From assembly GCF_001642835.1 (NCBI RefSeq), contig NZ_LXEI01000024.1, positions 1 through 40,065 of the forward strand: a stretch of DNA of 40,065 bases, given 5' to 3'. Position numbers and translations under genes: made by a program. Source of the DNA: Pseudotamlana agarivorans. GTDB taxonomy: Bacteria; Bacteroidota; Bacteroidia; Flavobacteriales; Flavobacteriaceae. The notes beneath the pieces are model-generated. The model was not told where the DNA came from, ran no database searches, and saw nothing but the letters and a program-made list of their open reading frames with translations. Positions 25,773 through 34,134 of this stretch are shown here, one piece after another; position 1 is the stretch's first letter; every line of letters starts with the position of its first letter.

Positions 25773-28700
25773 ATGTTCAATAAATATAACTTTTTTTTAT
25801 TAAAAAATATAATTTTTTTAATATTATTAGTAGTTAGTCAGATAGGGTATTCTAGCAACTACGAATCAAAAAAAATAGTACAATCGAATAATAATACTCA
25901 AAAAACAATTAAAGGTAAGATTGTAGACGACACAGGTATACCCTTATATGGAGCTTCCATTTTATTAAAAGGTACAATCCAAGGTGCTTCTACAGATTTT
26001 GATGGGAAATTTTCTATTGAAGCAAAAATAGGACAAACACTTCAAATATCTTATATGGGGTATGAAACTAAAGAAGTGGTTATAGATTCTGAATTTTTAA
26101 CCATTACATTAAATCTTTCAAATGCTGTATTAAACGAAGTTTTATTAGTTGGTTACGGCAAACAAAAAAAATCAGATTTAACAGGAGCTGTCGCTCAGCT
26201 TTCTTCTAAAGATTTCAAAGAAGGTGTAAATATTTCGCCAGACAACTTAATTCAAGGTAAAGTTTCAGGTGTACGTGTAATTCAGTCTAGTGGAGAGCCT
26301 GGAGCAGGAGTAGATGTCTCTATTCGAGGTGTTGGATCTATTAGAAGCGGAAGTACGCCTTTATTTGTGGTAGACGGCGTGCCATTAAGTAACTCTAGTG
26401 TGAGTTCTGAAAGTCCAGACTTTGGTTTGGGGAATTCTAGTGCAAAGAACCCGTTAAACTTCTTAAATACTAGTGATATTGCGTCAATTACAGTATTAAA
26501 AGATGCTTCTGCTGCTGCTATCTATGGAGCTAGAGGGTCTAATGGTGTTGTTATAATAACGACTAAACAAGGAAAAACAGGTGATGCTACTATTACTGTA
26601 GATTCATATTTAAGTGTGGCGTCTGTTATTAAGAAAATAAATGTTTTATCAGCCGATGAATATCGTAGTGCAATCAATGATACTGCCTATGATCATGGAG
26701 GAAATACAGATTGGCAAGATCAATTATTTAGAGATGGCGTAACACAAAACAACAACTTTTCTTTCTCTAAAAAGACAGAAAGTGGAAATTACTATACATC
26801 ACTTTCTCTAATGGATCAAGATGGTATTGTTCAAAGTAGTACGTTTAAAAGAGCTACAGCACGTTTAAATGCAGAAGAGTCTTTCTTCGATGATAAACGT
26901 TTAAAGGTAAAAGTAAACTTAACGGCAAGTCAAATCAATGAAACTGGAGTTCCTAATGGTGCAGATGCTGGATCAGATGGACAGTTAATTATTCATGCTT
27001 TAATGGCTAATCCTACACAACCTGTTTTTGATGAGAATGGAGAATATACAAACTTCAATCTAAATCAAAACTATAACCCAATGTACTTATTAGATATTTA
27101 CGACGATCACACAAGTACGTTAAGAGTTTTAGGTAATGTTGAAGCTTCATTTAGAATTATAGATGGGTTAAATTACAAATTTAATTATGGTGTAGATCGT
27201 TCTGTTTCAGAAAGAAACTCTACTATTTATCCAAACGTAACAGATAGAACCCCAGAAGGAGCATATGTGCAAAATAATTTAGATTCAGAAAATACTTTAA
27301 TGGAACATTACTTAACGTATAATTTCGATTTTAATAAAAATAATTTCGAAGTATTAGGTGGGTTTTCTTATCAAAAATTTAATTTCTCTGGAACTAATTT
27401 TTCTTTAACAGGAATAGATGAAAAAGGTACAGGTGTTGCACCTGAATATGATCCTGGTTATTCTGGTACCCAAAACGGTGTTGGTGGTTATGCTCAGGAA
27501 AATGAGTTACAGTCATACTTCGGAAGATTAAATTATAATTATAATAATAAATATTTAGTTACGGCCTCGTTACGTGCTGATGGTTCTACACGTTTTGGAG
27601 AGAATAATAAATACGGTTATTTCCCATCTTTTGCTTTAGGTTGGAACTTAGATCAAGAAGAATTTTTAAGTAATATAGATGATTTAAATGCTCTAAAATT
27701 AAGACTTAGTTGGGGAGAAACAGGAAACCAAGAGGTCCAGAATAAAATTACTCAAGCCAGTTACTCACAATCTGCTTCAGGTGGTTATTATTTATACGAC
27801 AATTATAATTTAATTAATGGTATTGTTGTTAATAGAACTGCTAATCCAGATTTAAAATGGGAAGTTGTAACGCAGTTAAACATAGGAGCAGATTTTAGCT
27901 TCTGGAATAATAGACTTTATGGCTCTTTAGATTATTATAATAAAACAACTACAGATGCTATATTAAATATTCCAGCAGAACCATTAAGCCCGACAACTAC
28001 GGTGTGGAAAAATATTGATGGAGAAATTGTAAATAAAGGATTCGAATTTAGTTTAGGTACACAACTTGTTAGTACAGATAATTTTTCATGGTCTTTAGAT
28101 GTTAATGGGGCAACATTAGATAATGAAGTAACAAATTTGCCTGTTTCTGAATTATATTCAGGAAGTGTAGCAGGTCCAGGTTTATCGGGAGTAGCAGCAA
28201 ATATCTACAAAAGTGGTTATGAGGCCGGGTCGTTTTTTATGTTAAAACATTTAGGCTTCGACGAAAATGGCGTTGATGTTTTTGAAGATATTAATAATGA
28301 TGATATTATTAATAGTGACGATCGTCAGATTTTTGAAGGTGCCTTACCAAATTTTACTTACGGGATTAATACAAACCTTTCTTATAAGCGTTGGGATTTA
28401 AGCTTAGCATTTATAGGACAAACTGGAGGGCTATTAGTGAACAATACTAATTTAGCTTTAAATATTAATAACATAGTTTCAGATAGAAACGTATTATCTG
28501 AATTTTATTATGATGGTGCCAGTTATACAAATACTCCTCAACTGTCTACTTTATATCTTGAAAAATCTAATTTTTTCAGGTTAAATAATGCGCGTATTGG
28601 TTATTCTTTAGATGTTGAAAAACTAAATTTAAATTGGTTAAAAGGACTTAATTTTTATGTAAGCGGCCAAAACTTGTTCACCATTACTAATTATTCAGGT

Positions 28701-28817
28701 TACGACCCATTGGTTAACAGTCCGCGTGCTACAAATGGAAATCAATCTATTGGTATAGACTATACAACTTACCCATCTTCTAAAACTTATATGTTAGGAG
28801 CTACATTAAAATTATAA
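25773..28817 (+). CDS. SusC/RagA-family TonB-linked outer-membrane transporter (no STN domain)
   Basis: A 1014-residue transporter: N-terminal signal region (about 1-28), carboxypeptidase-D-like domain about 45-118 (IKGKIVDDTGIPLYGASILL, DFDGKFSIEA), SusC signature LNEVLLVGYGKQKKSDLTGA near 120-139, plug (ISIRGV-like VSIRGVGSIRSGSTPLFVVD, ITVLKDASAAAIYGARGSNG), then barrel strands to KTYMLGATLKL. It lacks the STN domain of the transporter at 4810, so it is unlikely to be wired to the FecI/FecR pair. The susD partner begins 3 bp after its stop. The adjacent phosphodiesterases suggest a phosphate-ester ligand, but the sequence alone does not show it. Confidence 0.95.
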   Translation: MFNKYNFFLLKNIIFLILLVVSQIGYSSNYESKKIVQSNNNTQKTIKGKIVDDTGIPLYGASILLKGTIQGASTDFDGKFSIEAKIGQTLQISYMGYETKEVVIDSEFLTITLNLSNAVLNEVLLVGYGKQKKSDLTGAVAQLSSKDFKEGVNISPDNLIQGKVSGVRVIQSSGEPGAGVDVSIRGVGSIRSGSTPLFVVDGVPLSNSSVSSESPDFGLGNSSAKNPLNFLNTSDIASITVLKDASAAAIYGARGSNGVVIITTKQGKTGDATITVDSYLSVASVIKKINVLSADEYRSAINDTAYDHGGNTDWQDQLFRDGVTQNNNFSFSKKTESGNYYTSLSLMDQDGIVQSSTFKRATARLNAEESFFDDKRLKVKVNLTASQINETGVPNGADAGSDGQLIIHALMANPTQPVFDENGEYTNFNLNQNYNPMYLLDIYDDHTSTLRVLGNVEASFRIIDGLNYKFNYGVDRSVSERNSTIYPNVTDRTPEGAYVQNNLDSENTLMEHYLTYNFDFNKNNFEVLGGFSYQKFNFSGTNFSLTGIDEKGTGVAPEYDPGYSGTQNGVGGYAQENELQSYFGRLNYNYNNKYLVTASLRADGSTRFGENNKYGYFPSFALGWNLDQEEFLSNIDDLNALKLRLSWGETGNQEVQNKITQASYSQSASGGYYLYDNYNLINGIVVNRTANPDLKWEVVTQLNIGADFSFWNNRLYGSLDYYNKTTTDAILNIPAEPLSPTTTVWKNIDGEIVNKGFEFSLGTQLVSTDNFSWSLDVNGATLDNEVTNLPVSELYSGSVAGPGLSGVAANIYKSGYEAGSFFMLKHLGFDENGVDVFEDINNDDIINSDDRQIFEGALPNFTYGINTNLSYKRWDLSLAFIGQTGGLLVNNTNLALNINNIVSDRNVLSEFYYDGASYTNTPQLSTLYLEKSNFFRLNNARIGYSLDVEKLNLNWLKGLNFYVSGQNLFTITNYSGYDPLVNSPRATNGNQSIGIDYTTYPSSKTYMLGATLKL

Positions 28818-28820
28818 TTT

Positions 28821-30587
28821 ATGAAAATGTCAAATATAATATCAAGAACAACTCTTATCTTTTTCCTAAGTGTATTCGTTTTTAGTTGTACAGATTTAGA
28901 AGAAGATGTAATAGATGAAGTTATTGGAGGAGAAACCTCTAATCCAGAAAGTGCAATGGCTGCTGCCTATGGACAGCTAGCAGAAGGTACATTTACAGAT
29001 CACGGTAGTGTATTTGGGCTGCAAGAGTACCCAACAGATGAGTGTATGTTGCCTACGCGTGGTAGCGACTGGGGAGACGGAGGTAAATGGAGAGCTTTAA
29101 CAGAGTTTACTTGGGGAACCAATAATGCTGCGGTTTCTACAGCTTGGAATAATCTTACAAGCGGTATTACTAAAACCTTAACAGCTATAGTGTCTTTACA
29201 AGAAAATCCGGATTACGAAAATCACGATTTATTTATAGCTGAAGCTAGAGGTTTATTAGTGCTTTATGTGTATACCACTTTAGATTTGTTTAATCAAGCA
29301 CCTTATAGGGATGTGTTTTCAGAAGATAAATCTTTAGTTTTTCTTCAAGCAGAATCTGCTATAGACGACTTAATTATTGAAGTTGAATCAATTATTCCTA
29401 ACCTTGTAAACTTGGGGGAACAACAAACAAATAATGGTCGATTTACCAAACAAGCTGCATATGCGTTACTTGCAGATATGTATTTAAATAGAGCTGTTTT
29501 TAAAGACCGTTATAATGAGACTTCTAGTTTTAACTTTATGGCCTCTGCTGTGGATAACGATGGAACAGATATGGATAAAGTGATTTATTACACGTCTTTA
29601 TTAATTAACGGAAACTTTAGTTTAGAAAGTAACTACTTTGATAATTTCGCAATTGATAATACACACGGATCTGAAATAATTTTTGCAGTTATACAAGAAA
29701 ACGATAATATAAGACGTAGTGATAACGATTTTGCATATATGTCTACTGCTAGAGCTCAGAAACAAACTCCAGACAACAGAGGAACAAATGGCTCTTGTGT
29801 AGAACCAGAATTTTATTATACATGGGAAGGAAATCATGACGATCCTAGATTTCATAGATACTATCAGTATTCTGATGGGACATGGTTTATGAATGATGGT
29901 ACTACAGAAAGTTTGCCAGCTGAAGACACAAGACCGGATACTGGTAAATATCTAGTTCACTTTAATAGAGGGCTTCAAGTAGGACAACAATATGGACCAA
30001 CACTTAGTGGCGATGGTGAATTTGATATGACTGAAGATGGGAGAATTGCAATTAGTAAACTTTACATGGAAAAGAATACAACTATTCCTATGGATTTTAC
30101 ACCTGAAATGGATTTTAATAATCCTTTAGAAGCTGTATTATCTCAAGATCAAATTAACCGAGGTGTGCGTAATTTTAAATGGGAATTCGATCCAGAAAAT
30201 GGAAATGGTAATAGTGCCGTTGATGTTCCGTTATTTCGTTTAGGAGGAATGTATGCAATGCGAGCAGAAGCTTATTACCGTAAAGGATCAACGGCTCTTG
30301 CTTTAGCAGATGTTAACATACTTAGAACAAGCAGAACACGCGAAGCTTTATTTGATAATGCTCCAGGAACTGCAATAGCTTCTATAGACGAAGAAATTTT
30401 ATATAATGAAATTGGTTTCGAAATGTACTGGGAAATGTATCGTAGAAAACAAATGATTCGTTTTAATACTTACGATAGAGCTTATACAGCCAAAGCTTTA
30501 ACAGAGCCGTATTTAAGAGTATTTGCCATTCCTCAATCTACTATAGATGTTACAGAAGGTATCACTCAGAATTTTGGATATAATTAA
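28821..30587 (+). CDS. SusD/RagB-family surface lipoprotein
   Basis: A 588-residue SusD-like lipoprotein with lipobox Cys23 (VFVFSCTDLEED). Typical features are AMAAAYGQLAEGTF near the start, QAAYALLADMYLNRAVFKD in the TPR region, LFRLGGMYAMRAEAYYRKGS, and the C-terminal EIGFEMYWEMYRRKQMIRFN and RVFAIPQSTIDV segments. ATG 28827 is a possible alternative start. It is co-translated with the preceding susC and followed after about 70 bp by a strong terminator. Confidence 0.94.
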   Translation: MKMSNIISRTTLIFFLSVFVFSCTDLEEDVIDEVIGGETSNPESAMAAAYGQLAEGTFTDHGSVFGLQEYPTDECMLPTRGSDWGDGGKWRALTEFTWGTNNAAVSTAWNNLTSGITKTLTAIVSLQENPDYENHDLFIAEARGLLVLYVYTTLDLFNQAPYRDVFSEDKSLVFLQAESAIDDLIIEVESIIPNLVNLGEQQTNNGRFTKQAAYALLADMYLNRAVFKDRYNETSSFNFMASAVDNDGTDMDKVIYYTSLLINGNFSLESNYFDNFAIDNTHGSEIIFAVIQENDNIRRSDNDFAYMSTARAQKQTPDNRGTNGSCVEPEFYYTWEGNHDDPRFHRYYQYSDGTWFMNDGTTESLPAEDTRPDTGKYLVHFNRGLQVGQQYGPTLSGDGEFDMTEDGRIAISKLYMEKNTTIPMDFTPEMDFNNPLEAVLSQDQINRGVRNFKWEFDPENGNGNSAVDVPLFRLGGMYAMRAEAYYRKGSTALALADVNILRTSRTREALFDNAPGTAIASIDEEILYNEIGFEMYWEMYRRKQMIRFNTYDRAYTAKALTEPYLRVFAIPQSTIDVTEGITQNFGYN

Positions 30588-30658
30588 TGCTATAAAATTT
30601 TTTGTAGTCCTCTAAATTAACGTTATACTTTATTTTAAGGATTAAAAGAATAAATTAA

Positions 30659-30689
30659 ACCTGAACAATATTTATTGCTCAGGTTTTTT
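30659..30689 (+). terminator. Rho-independent terminator of the second susCD operon
   Basis: ACCTGA-CAATA and its complement (TATTG-TCAGGT) form a stem of about 12 positions with one mismatch and a small loop, followed directly by six Ts. The inverted form also ends near a T-rich tract, so it may partly serve the convergent AraC gene. Confidence 0.85.
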
Positions 30690-30816
30690 ACTTTACACAA
30701 TATGTGAATTGTAAATCGTGCCTATGATTTTATAAAATCAGGTGCAACTAACAGTACTTTAATATTTGTATTTTGAAAAAGTATATTATACTGATTTTGC
30801 TTCTTTGTTCTTTGGT

Positions 30817-31737
30817 TTAGTTGAATGACCGTCTATATTCTAGAGGCGAAAAGCTTGTTTTTGTTTTGAATAGTTTACTGAACGATTGTGAATGTTCAAA
30901 GCCTAATGTATACGCAATTTCACTTACTGATAAGTTGGTGTTTGATAATTTCTCTTTTGCTTTCTCAATCAATTTCTCGTGTATATGTTGTTGTGTGCTT
31001 TGCCCTGTCAAGGTCTTTAACAAACCACTAAGATAGTTAGGCGATACATTTAGTTCTTTAGCAATATTTTGAACTGTAGGTAATCCACTTTCTACCAAAC
31101 TGTCCTGATCGAAATATTCTTTAAGTATTTCTTCCAGACGATTTAATATTTTATGGTTGAATATTTTTCTGGTGATAAACTGACGGTGATAAAATCTGTC
31201 TGAATAATTTAATAACACTTCTATTTGGGAAATGATGAGGGGCTGACTAAACTTATCAATATTGGAAACATATTCCTGTTTTATGCTTTGAAAAATATTG
31301 ATAACTGTGGTCTCCTCTTTATTTGATAGATGTAGCGCTTCATTGGCTGAATAACTAAAGAATTCATATTTTATTATGGTTTTTATCAATGGACTCTGCC
31401 ATAAAAAATCAGGATGAATGAGCAGCATCCATCCCGAAAGTTTATAATCTCCCTGAGTTTCGACTGAAAAAACTTGTTTGGGAGCAATGAAAAACATAAT
31501 ACCTTCATCAAAATCGTAGGTTTGTTGACCATATTTGTATTTTACCGTAGGATCAATGTTTCTTTTTAACGCAATAGAGTAAAAGTCAAATGTCCAACTA
31601 GTTTGCTCATCAGTTCGAAGATTCCTTATGTCATCCAAATTTATTACACTCATCAATGGGTGTTCTGGTTTAGGTAAACCTCGGAATCGATGGTATTCGC
31701 TAATTGTTTTGAAATGGTAAGGCGGTGTGTTTTTCAT
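30817..31737 (-). CDS. AraC-family transcriptional regulator (copy 1)
   Basis: 306 residues. The N-terminal about 190 residues form a cupin-like sensing domain (YKYGQQTYDFDEGIMFFIAP, YKLSGWMLLIHPDFL). The C-terminal about 100 residues hold two helix-turn-helix motifs (TVQNIAKELNVSPNYLSGLL and VSEIAYTLGFEHSQSFSKLF), the AraC signature. It is about 91% identical by eye to the copy at 34135 over the first 276 residues, but the last 30, which include the second recognition helix, differ at 11 positions. It lies 9 bp downstream of the broken NmrA gene, as its twin does of the intact one. Its stop faces the susCD terminator. Confidence 0.92.
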   Translation of the reverse strand: MKNTPPYHFKTISEYHRFRGLPKPEHPLMSVINLDDIRNLRTDEQTSWTFDFYSIALKRNIDPTVKYKYGQQTYDFDEGIMFFIAPKQVFSVETQGDYKLSGWMLLIHPDFLWQSPLIKTIIKYEFFSYSANEALHLSNKEETTVINIFQSIKQEYVSNIDKFSQPLIISQIEVLLNYSDRFYHRQFITRKIFNHKILNRLEEILKEYFDQDSLVESGLPTVQNIAKELNVSPNYLSGLLKTLTGQSTQQHIHEKLIEKAKEKLSNTNLSVSEIAYTLGFEHSQSFSKLFKTKTSFSPLEYRRSFN

Positions 31738-31746
31738 AATCTATGG

Positions 31747-32297
31747 CTAGAGCTTATTATATGCTTCAGTAAAATCTTGAGCAAAATCTTTCATTTTTAC
31801 AGTGCCCATCTTTTTGGGTTTATGTTGGTTATAATGTTCGTACAATAAACCACTGTTTATAACTGCATACATTTCTGCCATACCCTCCGCAATGGCAGGT
31901 TGCAAACCCACAGCTTTCAGGCCTTCTTTCAGCTGTTCATCTGTTAAAGTTACCCATTTCAAATCTGGATTCCCTATTGCTTCACCTAATATTTTTGCCA
32001 ATTCATTGTAAGTAAGCTCATCACTTGCCACATAACTTACTTTTTGGCCGGCAAGTGGTGAGGTAATTTCTTCGGCAATAGCGCTAGCAATATCCATAGG
32101 AGATACCCAAGCATTTATAATAAGCTATCAAATCAAGATTATGGTCAAAATAGTTTGCCGGTGGCACCATACAAAAAACAGCATCAGCACCTGTAAGCTT
32201 TACTGCTTATCACCGTTACCGAATGTCCTTTTTGTACTAACTCCTACGTTAGCGGTCTACCTATGTGGCCTAATGAACCTGCAAGTGTAATTTTCAT
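31747..32297 (-). pseudogene. NmrA-type NAD(P)-binding protein, deleted duplicate
   Basis: Matches the intact gene at 35065-35964 but keeps only 551 of 900 bp. From ATG 32297 it reads MKITLAGSLGHIGRPLT, a TAG where Gln is expected, then ELVQKGHSVTVISS. A first deletion jumps to TGADAVFCMVPPANYFDHNL in another frame, and a second jumps from LIAYYK to AWVSPMDIAS. The C-terminal frame 31747-32097 is open, but it lacks the Rossmann core and has no plausible function. The second deletion removes about 115 residues. Confidence 0.88.
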
Positions 32298-32619
32298 CTT
32301 TTCTGTTTTTAAGTGCTTTGCAAAATTGCTCAACAAAATTCTGCAGAAACAGAAGGATATCTGTAGCCTAATATATAATTCTTGTAGGCTAATGTAAGGT
32401 CTATGATTTTCCTTGTTCGGTGTTTTTTCGTGCCACGTATCATCCTGATTAACGTTCAATATAAGAAAGGTAAAGGCGATGAAAAATGCTTACGTTTCTA
32501 TTTATGTTCGAGCTATAAATTTAGATTTATTTGAATTTGTTAATATTCACAAACTTTTGTGTTTAGTACAAAAAAGACTATGTTTTACACTTTGTTGGCA
32601 GCTGCATTTTTTCAGTAGA
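32298..32619. other. Region upstream of the NmrA pseudogene
   Basis: 322 bp without a supported gene. 32298-32403 is the duplicated leader shared with 35965-36070 and contains a TAGCCTA/TAGGCTA inverted repeat (about 32364-32391). 32404-32619 is unrelated to the other copy and shows no recognisable coding sequence. A forward frame running into the SDR gene is its antisense shadow. Confidence 0.5.
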
Positions 32620-33429
32620 TTATTCATGTACAAAAAATCGTTTGTTCATTATGTTCATTACTTTTTCTATTCCTTCTTTTTTCAACCATTCATATTCCGT
32701 TGTCGAAAGATTACCTGCGGTATAATGTAATTGTTTTTTATTATCTGTACTTGCTTCGTAAACAATGTTAGCGATTTCTTCAGGCAAGTCTCGTTTTTTT
32801 GAAGAATCCGCTTTCATAGCTGTAATGTATTTTTTGAAAATAGCTTGGTAATCTTGATGAGAAACCATTTGTGCATTATTTCCAAAATTGGTTTGCATAT
32901 AAGCAGGAACTACTGTTTTTATATTGATACCAAATTCATTTAATTCATAGCTCATTCCTTCTGTCCACGTTTCCAATGCTGATTTTGTTGCTGCATAAAC
33001 AGCTACAAAAGGATAAGGAATATTAGCAGTTGAAGATGTAACAGTAATGATTGTACCACTTTTTCTAGCTCTGAAGTATGGAAGGAATGATTTAGTAACG
33101 AGTATTGTTCCTAAGAGATTAGTGTTGATTTGTTGTTTTAATTGCTCGTCAGTAGTTCCCTCAAAAGCTCCCATAAGCCCATATGCTGCATTATTGAATA
33201 ATACATCTACGGAACTAATTTTTTCTACTTCTGAAGCTACTTGAGCAATTTGTTTGGTATTGTTGATATCCAACTTCAAAAGATGAATGTTTGGCAACTC
33301 AGTAAGTTCAGTTTCTTTTTCGGGATTACGCATTGTAGCAATTACAGTCCAACTATTTGCCGCAAATAATTTGGCAGTTGCTTTTCCTAATCCTGATGAT
33401 GCACCTGTAATAAAAATTGTTTTGTCCAT
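32620..33429 (-). CDS. Short-chain dehydrogenase/reductase
   Basis: A 269-residue classical SDR. The cofactor motif TGASSGLG is at 8-15 and the structural NNAAYG at 79-84. The catalytic Ser132/133, Tyr145 and Lys149 (VTSSTANIPYP, VYAATKS) have normal spacing. It should act in the cytoplasm as an NAD(P)(H)-dependent oxidoreductase; Arg34 after the second strand (ATMRN) favours NADP(H). The substrate is unknown. A perfect palindrome lies 61-76 bp upstream of its start, and the Crp/Fnr-like gene is immediately upstream on the same strand, suggesting control by that regulator. C-terminal MNIMNKRFFVHE is shadowed by a forward frame. Confidence 0.92.
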   Translation of the reverse strand: MDKTIFITGASSGLGKATAKLFAANSWTVIATMRNPEKETELTELPNIHLLKLDINNTKQIAQVASEVEKISSVDVLFNNAAYGLMGAFEGTTDEQLKQQINTNLLGTILVTKSFLPYFRARKSGTIITVTSSTANIPYPFVAVYAATKSALETWTEGMSYELNEFGINIKTVVPAYMQTNFGNNAQMVSHQDYQAIFKKYITAMKADSSKKRDLPEEIANIVYEASTDNKKQLHYTAGNLSTTEYEWLKKEGIEKVMNIMNKRFFVHE

Positions 33430-33489
33430 TTTCTTTGTTTTTTAATATAACTTGATGGTACAAAAGTGCAATGATTAAAAATGAACTGG

Positions 33490-33505
33490 TTTACCATATG
33501 GTAAA
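33490..33505. promoter_or_regulatory. Palindromic operator candidate TTTACCATATGGTAAA
   Basis: A perfect 16-bp palindrome in the 83-bp gap between the Crp/Fnr-like gene and the SDR gene. Its half-site TTTACCA recurs at 34104-34119 before the regulator itself. The position fits the SDR promoter region. Confidence 0.65.
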
Positions 33506-33512
33506 AAGCAAC

Positions 33513-34070
33513 TTAGCGAATATTTTTTCTTATTCTACTCAACGATTGTTGTGTGATGCCCAAATATGACGCGATGAATGACAATGGAATACGGTTGACA
33601 AGTGTTGGATATTTTTCCATAAATTCCAAATAGCGTGTAGTAGCATCTTGTGAAACTAACGGACTTACACGTTCCAGTTTTTGCGCAAGTGATTTATTCG
33701 TAATCTTTTGAATAATATTTTCCCAATCAATTATAGTATCTGAAATTTCTTTCCAATCAGAATTGGAAAATACAAGTAATTTACAATCTGTTGCAGCTTG
33801 TATGTATTCCGTTGAAGGTACGTTTTTTAAGTTGAAAAGTAAGTGCTTTTCTTCAATGAAAATTTTAGTGATTTCTTCTCCTTTTTTGTTGTAATAACAA
33901 ATGCGAAAAATACCATCAATAATAAACCCGACTTGTTTTAAAACTTTACCCGCTTCTACAAAGTAGTCATCTTTGCTAAGCTCAATTTCCGTTCCTTTTC
34001 TTGTTATCAGGTCAATTTGCTGTCTATTCAAATTACCATATTGTAATATGTATTCTATAAATTCTTTCAT
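33513..34070 (-). CDS. Crp/Fnr-family transcriptional regulator
   Basis: 185 residues: a cyclic-nucleotide-binding-like jelly roll (about 15-115: LSKDDYFVEAGKVLKQVGFI, IDGIFRICYYNKKGEEITKI), a dimer helix, and a short C-terminal helix-turn-helix (IPLSFIASYLGITQQSLSRI). Residues that bind cAMP in E. coli Crp are not evident, and there are no Fnr-type cysteine clusters, so the effector is unknown. Bacteroidota members of this type often control a neighbouring SDR or efflux gene. Matching palindromes lie before this gene and before the SDR. Confidence 0.9.
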   Translation of the reverse strand: MKEFIEYILQYGNLNRQQIDLITRKGTEIELSKDDYFVEAGKVLKQVGFIIDGIFRICYYNKKGEEITKIFIEEKHLLFNLKNVPSTEYIQAATDCKLLVFSNSDWKEISDTIIDWENIIQKITNKSLAQKLERVSPLVSQDATTRYLEFMEKYPTLVNRIPLSFIASYLGITQQSLSRIRKNIR

Positions 34071-34103
34071 TATTGAAAAGTAAGCTATTGCTGTTTTACG
34101 TCA

Positions 34104-34119
34104 TTTACCATTTGGTAAA
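34104..34119. promoter_or_regulatory. Palindromic operator candidate TTTACCA-TT-TGGTAAA
   Basis: 7-bp arms with a 2-bp centre, 34-49 bp upstream of the Crp/Fnr-like start codon. The half-sites are identical to those at 33490-33505, which suggests autoregulation. Confidence 0.65.
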
Positions 34120-34134
34120 AAATATTTTTAGCTG

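Larger units (their letters stand above)
30817..32403. repeat. Duplicated AraC-NmrA unit, decayed copy
   Basis: Corresponds to 34135-36070. Homology covers an AraC gene, a 9-bp spacer, an NmrA-type gene (deleted here) and about 105 bp of upstream DNA, ending in a shared 23-bp stretch that begins CTTGTAGGCTAATG (32381-32403 and 36048-36070). Confidence 0.8.

Noticed and set aside
975-30587. Interpretation as an ordinary polysaccharide utilisation locus
   Set aside because: SusCD pairs are present, but I found no glycoside hydrolase, lyase or sulfatase; the only carbohydrate-type enzyme is one SGNH esterase.
32244-32459. Separate 71-residue gene on the minus strand
   Set aside because: Its C-terminal residues (MKITLAGSLGHIGRPLT) are the start of the decayed NmrA gene; the upstream part is duplicated leader DNA.
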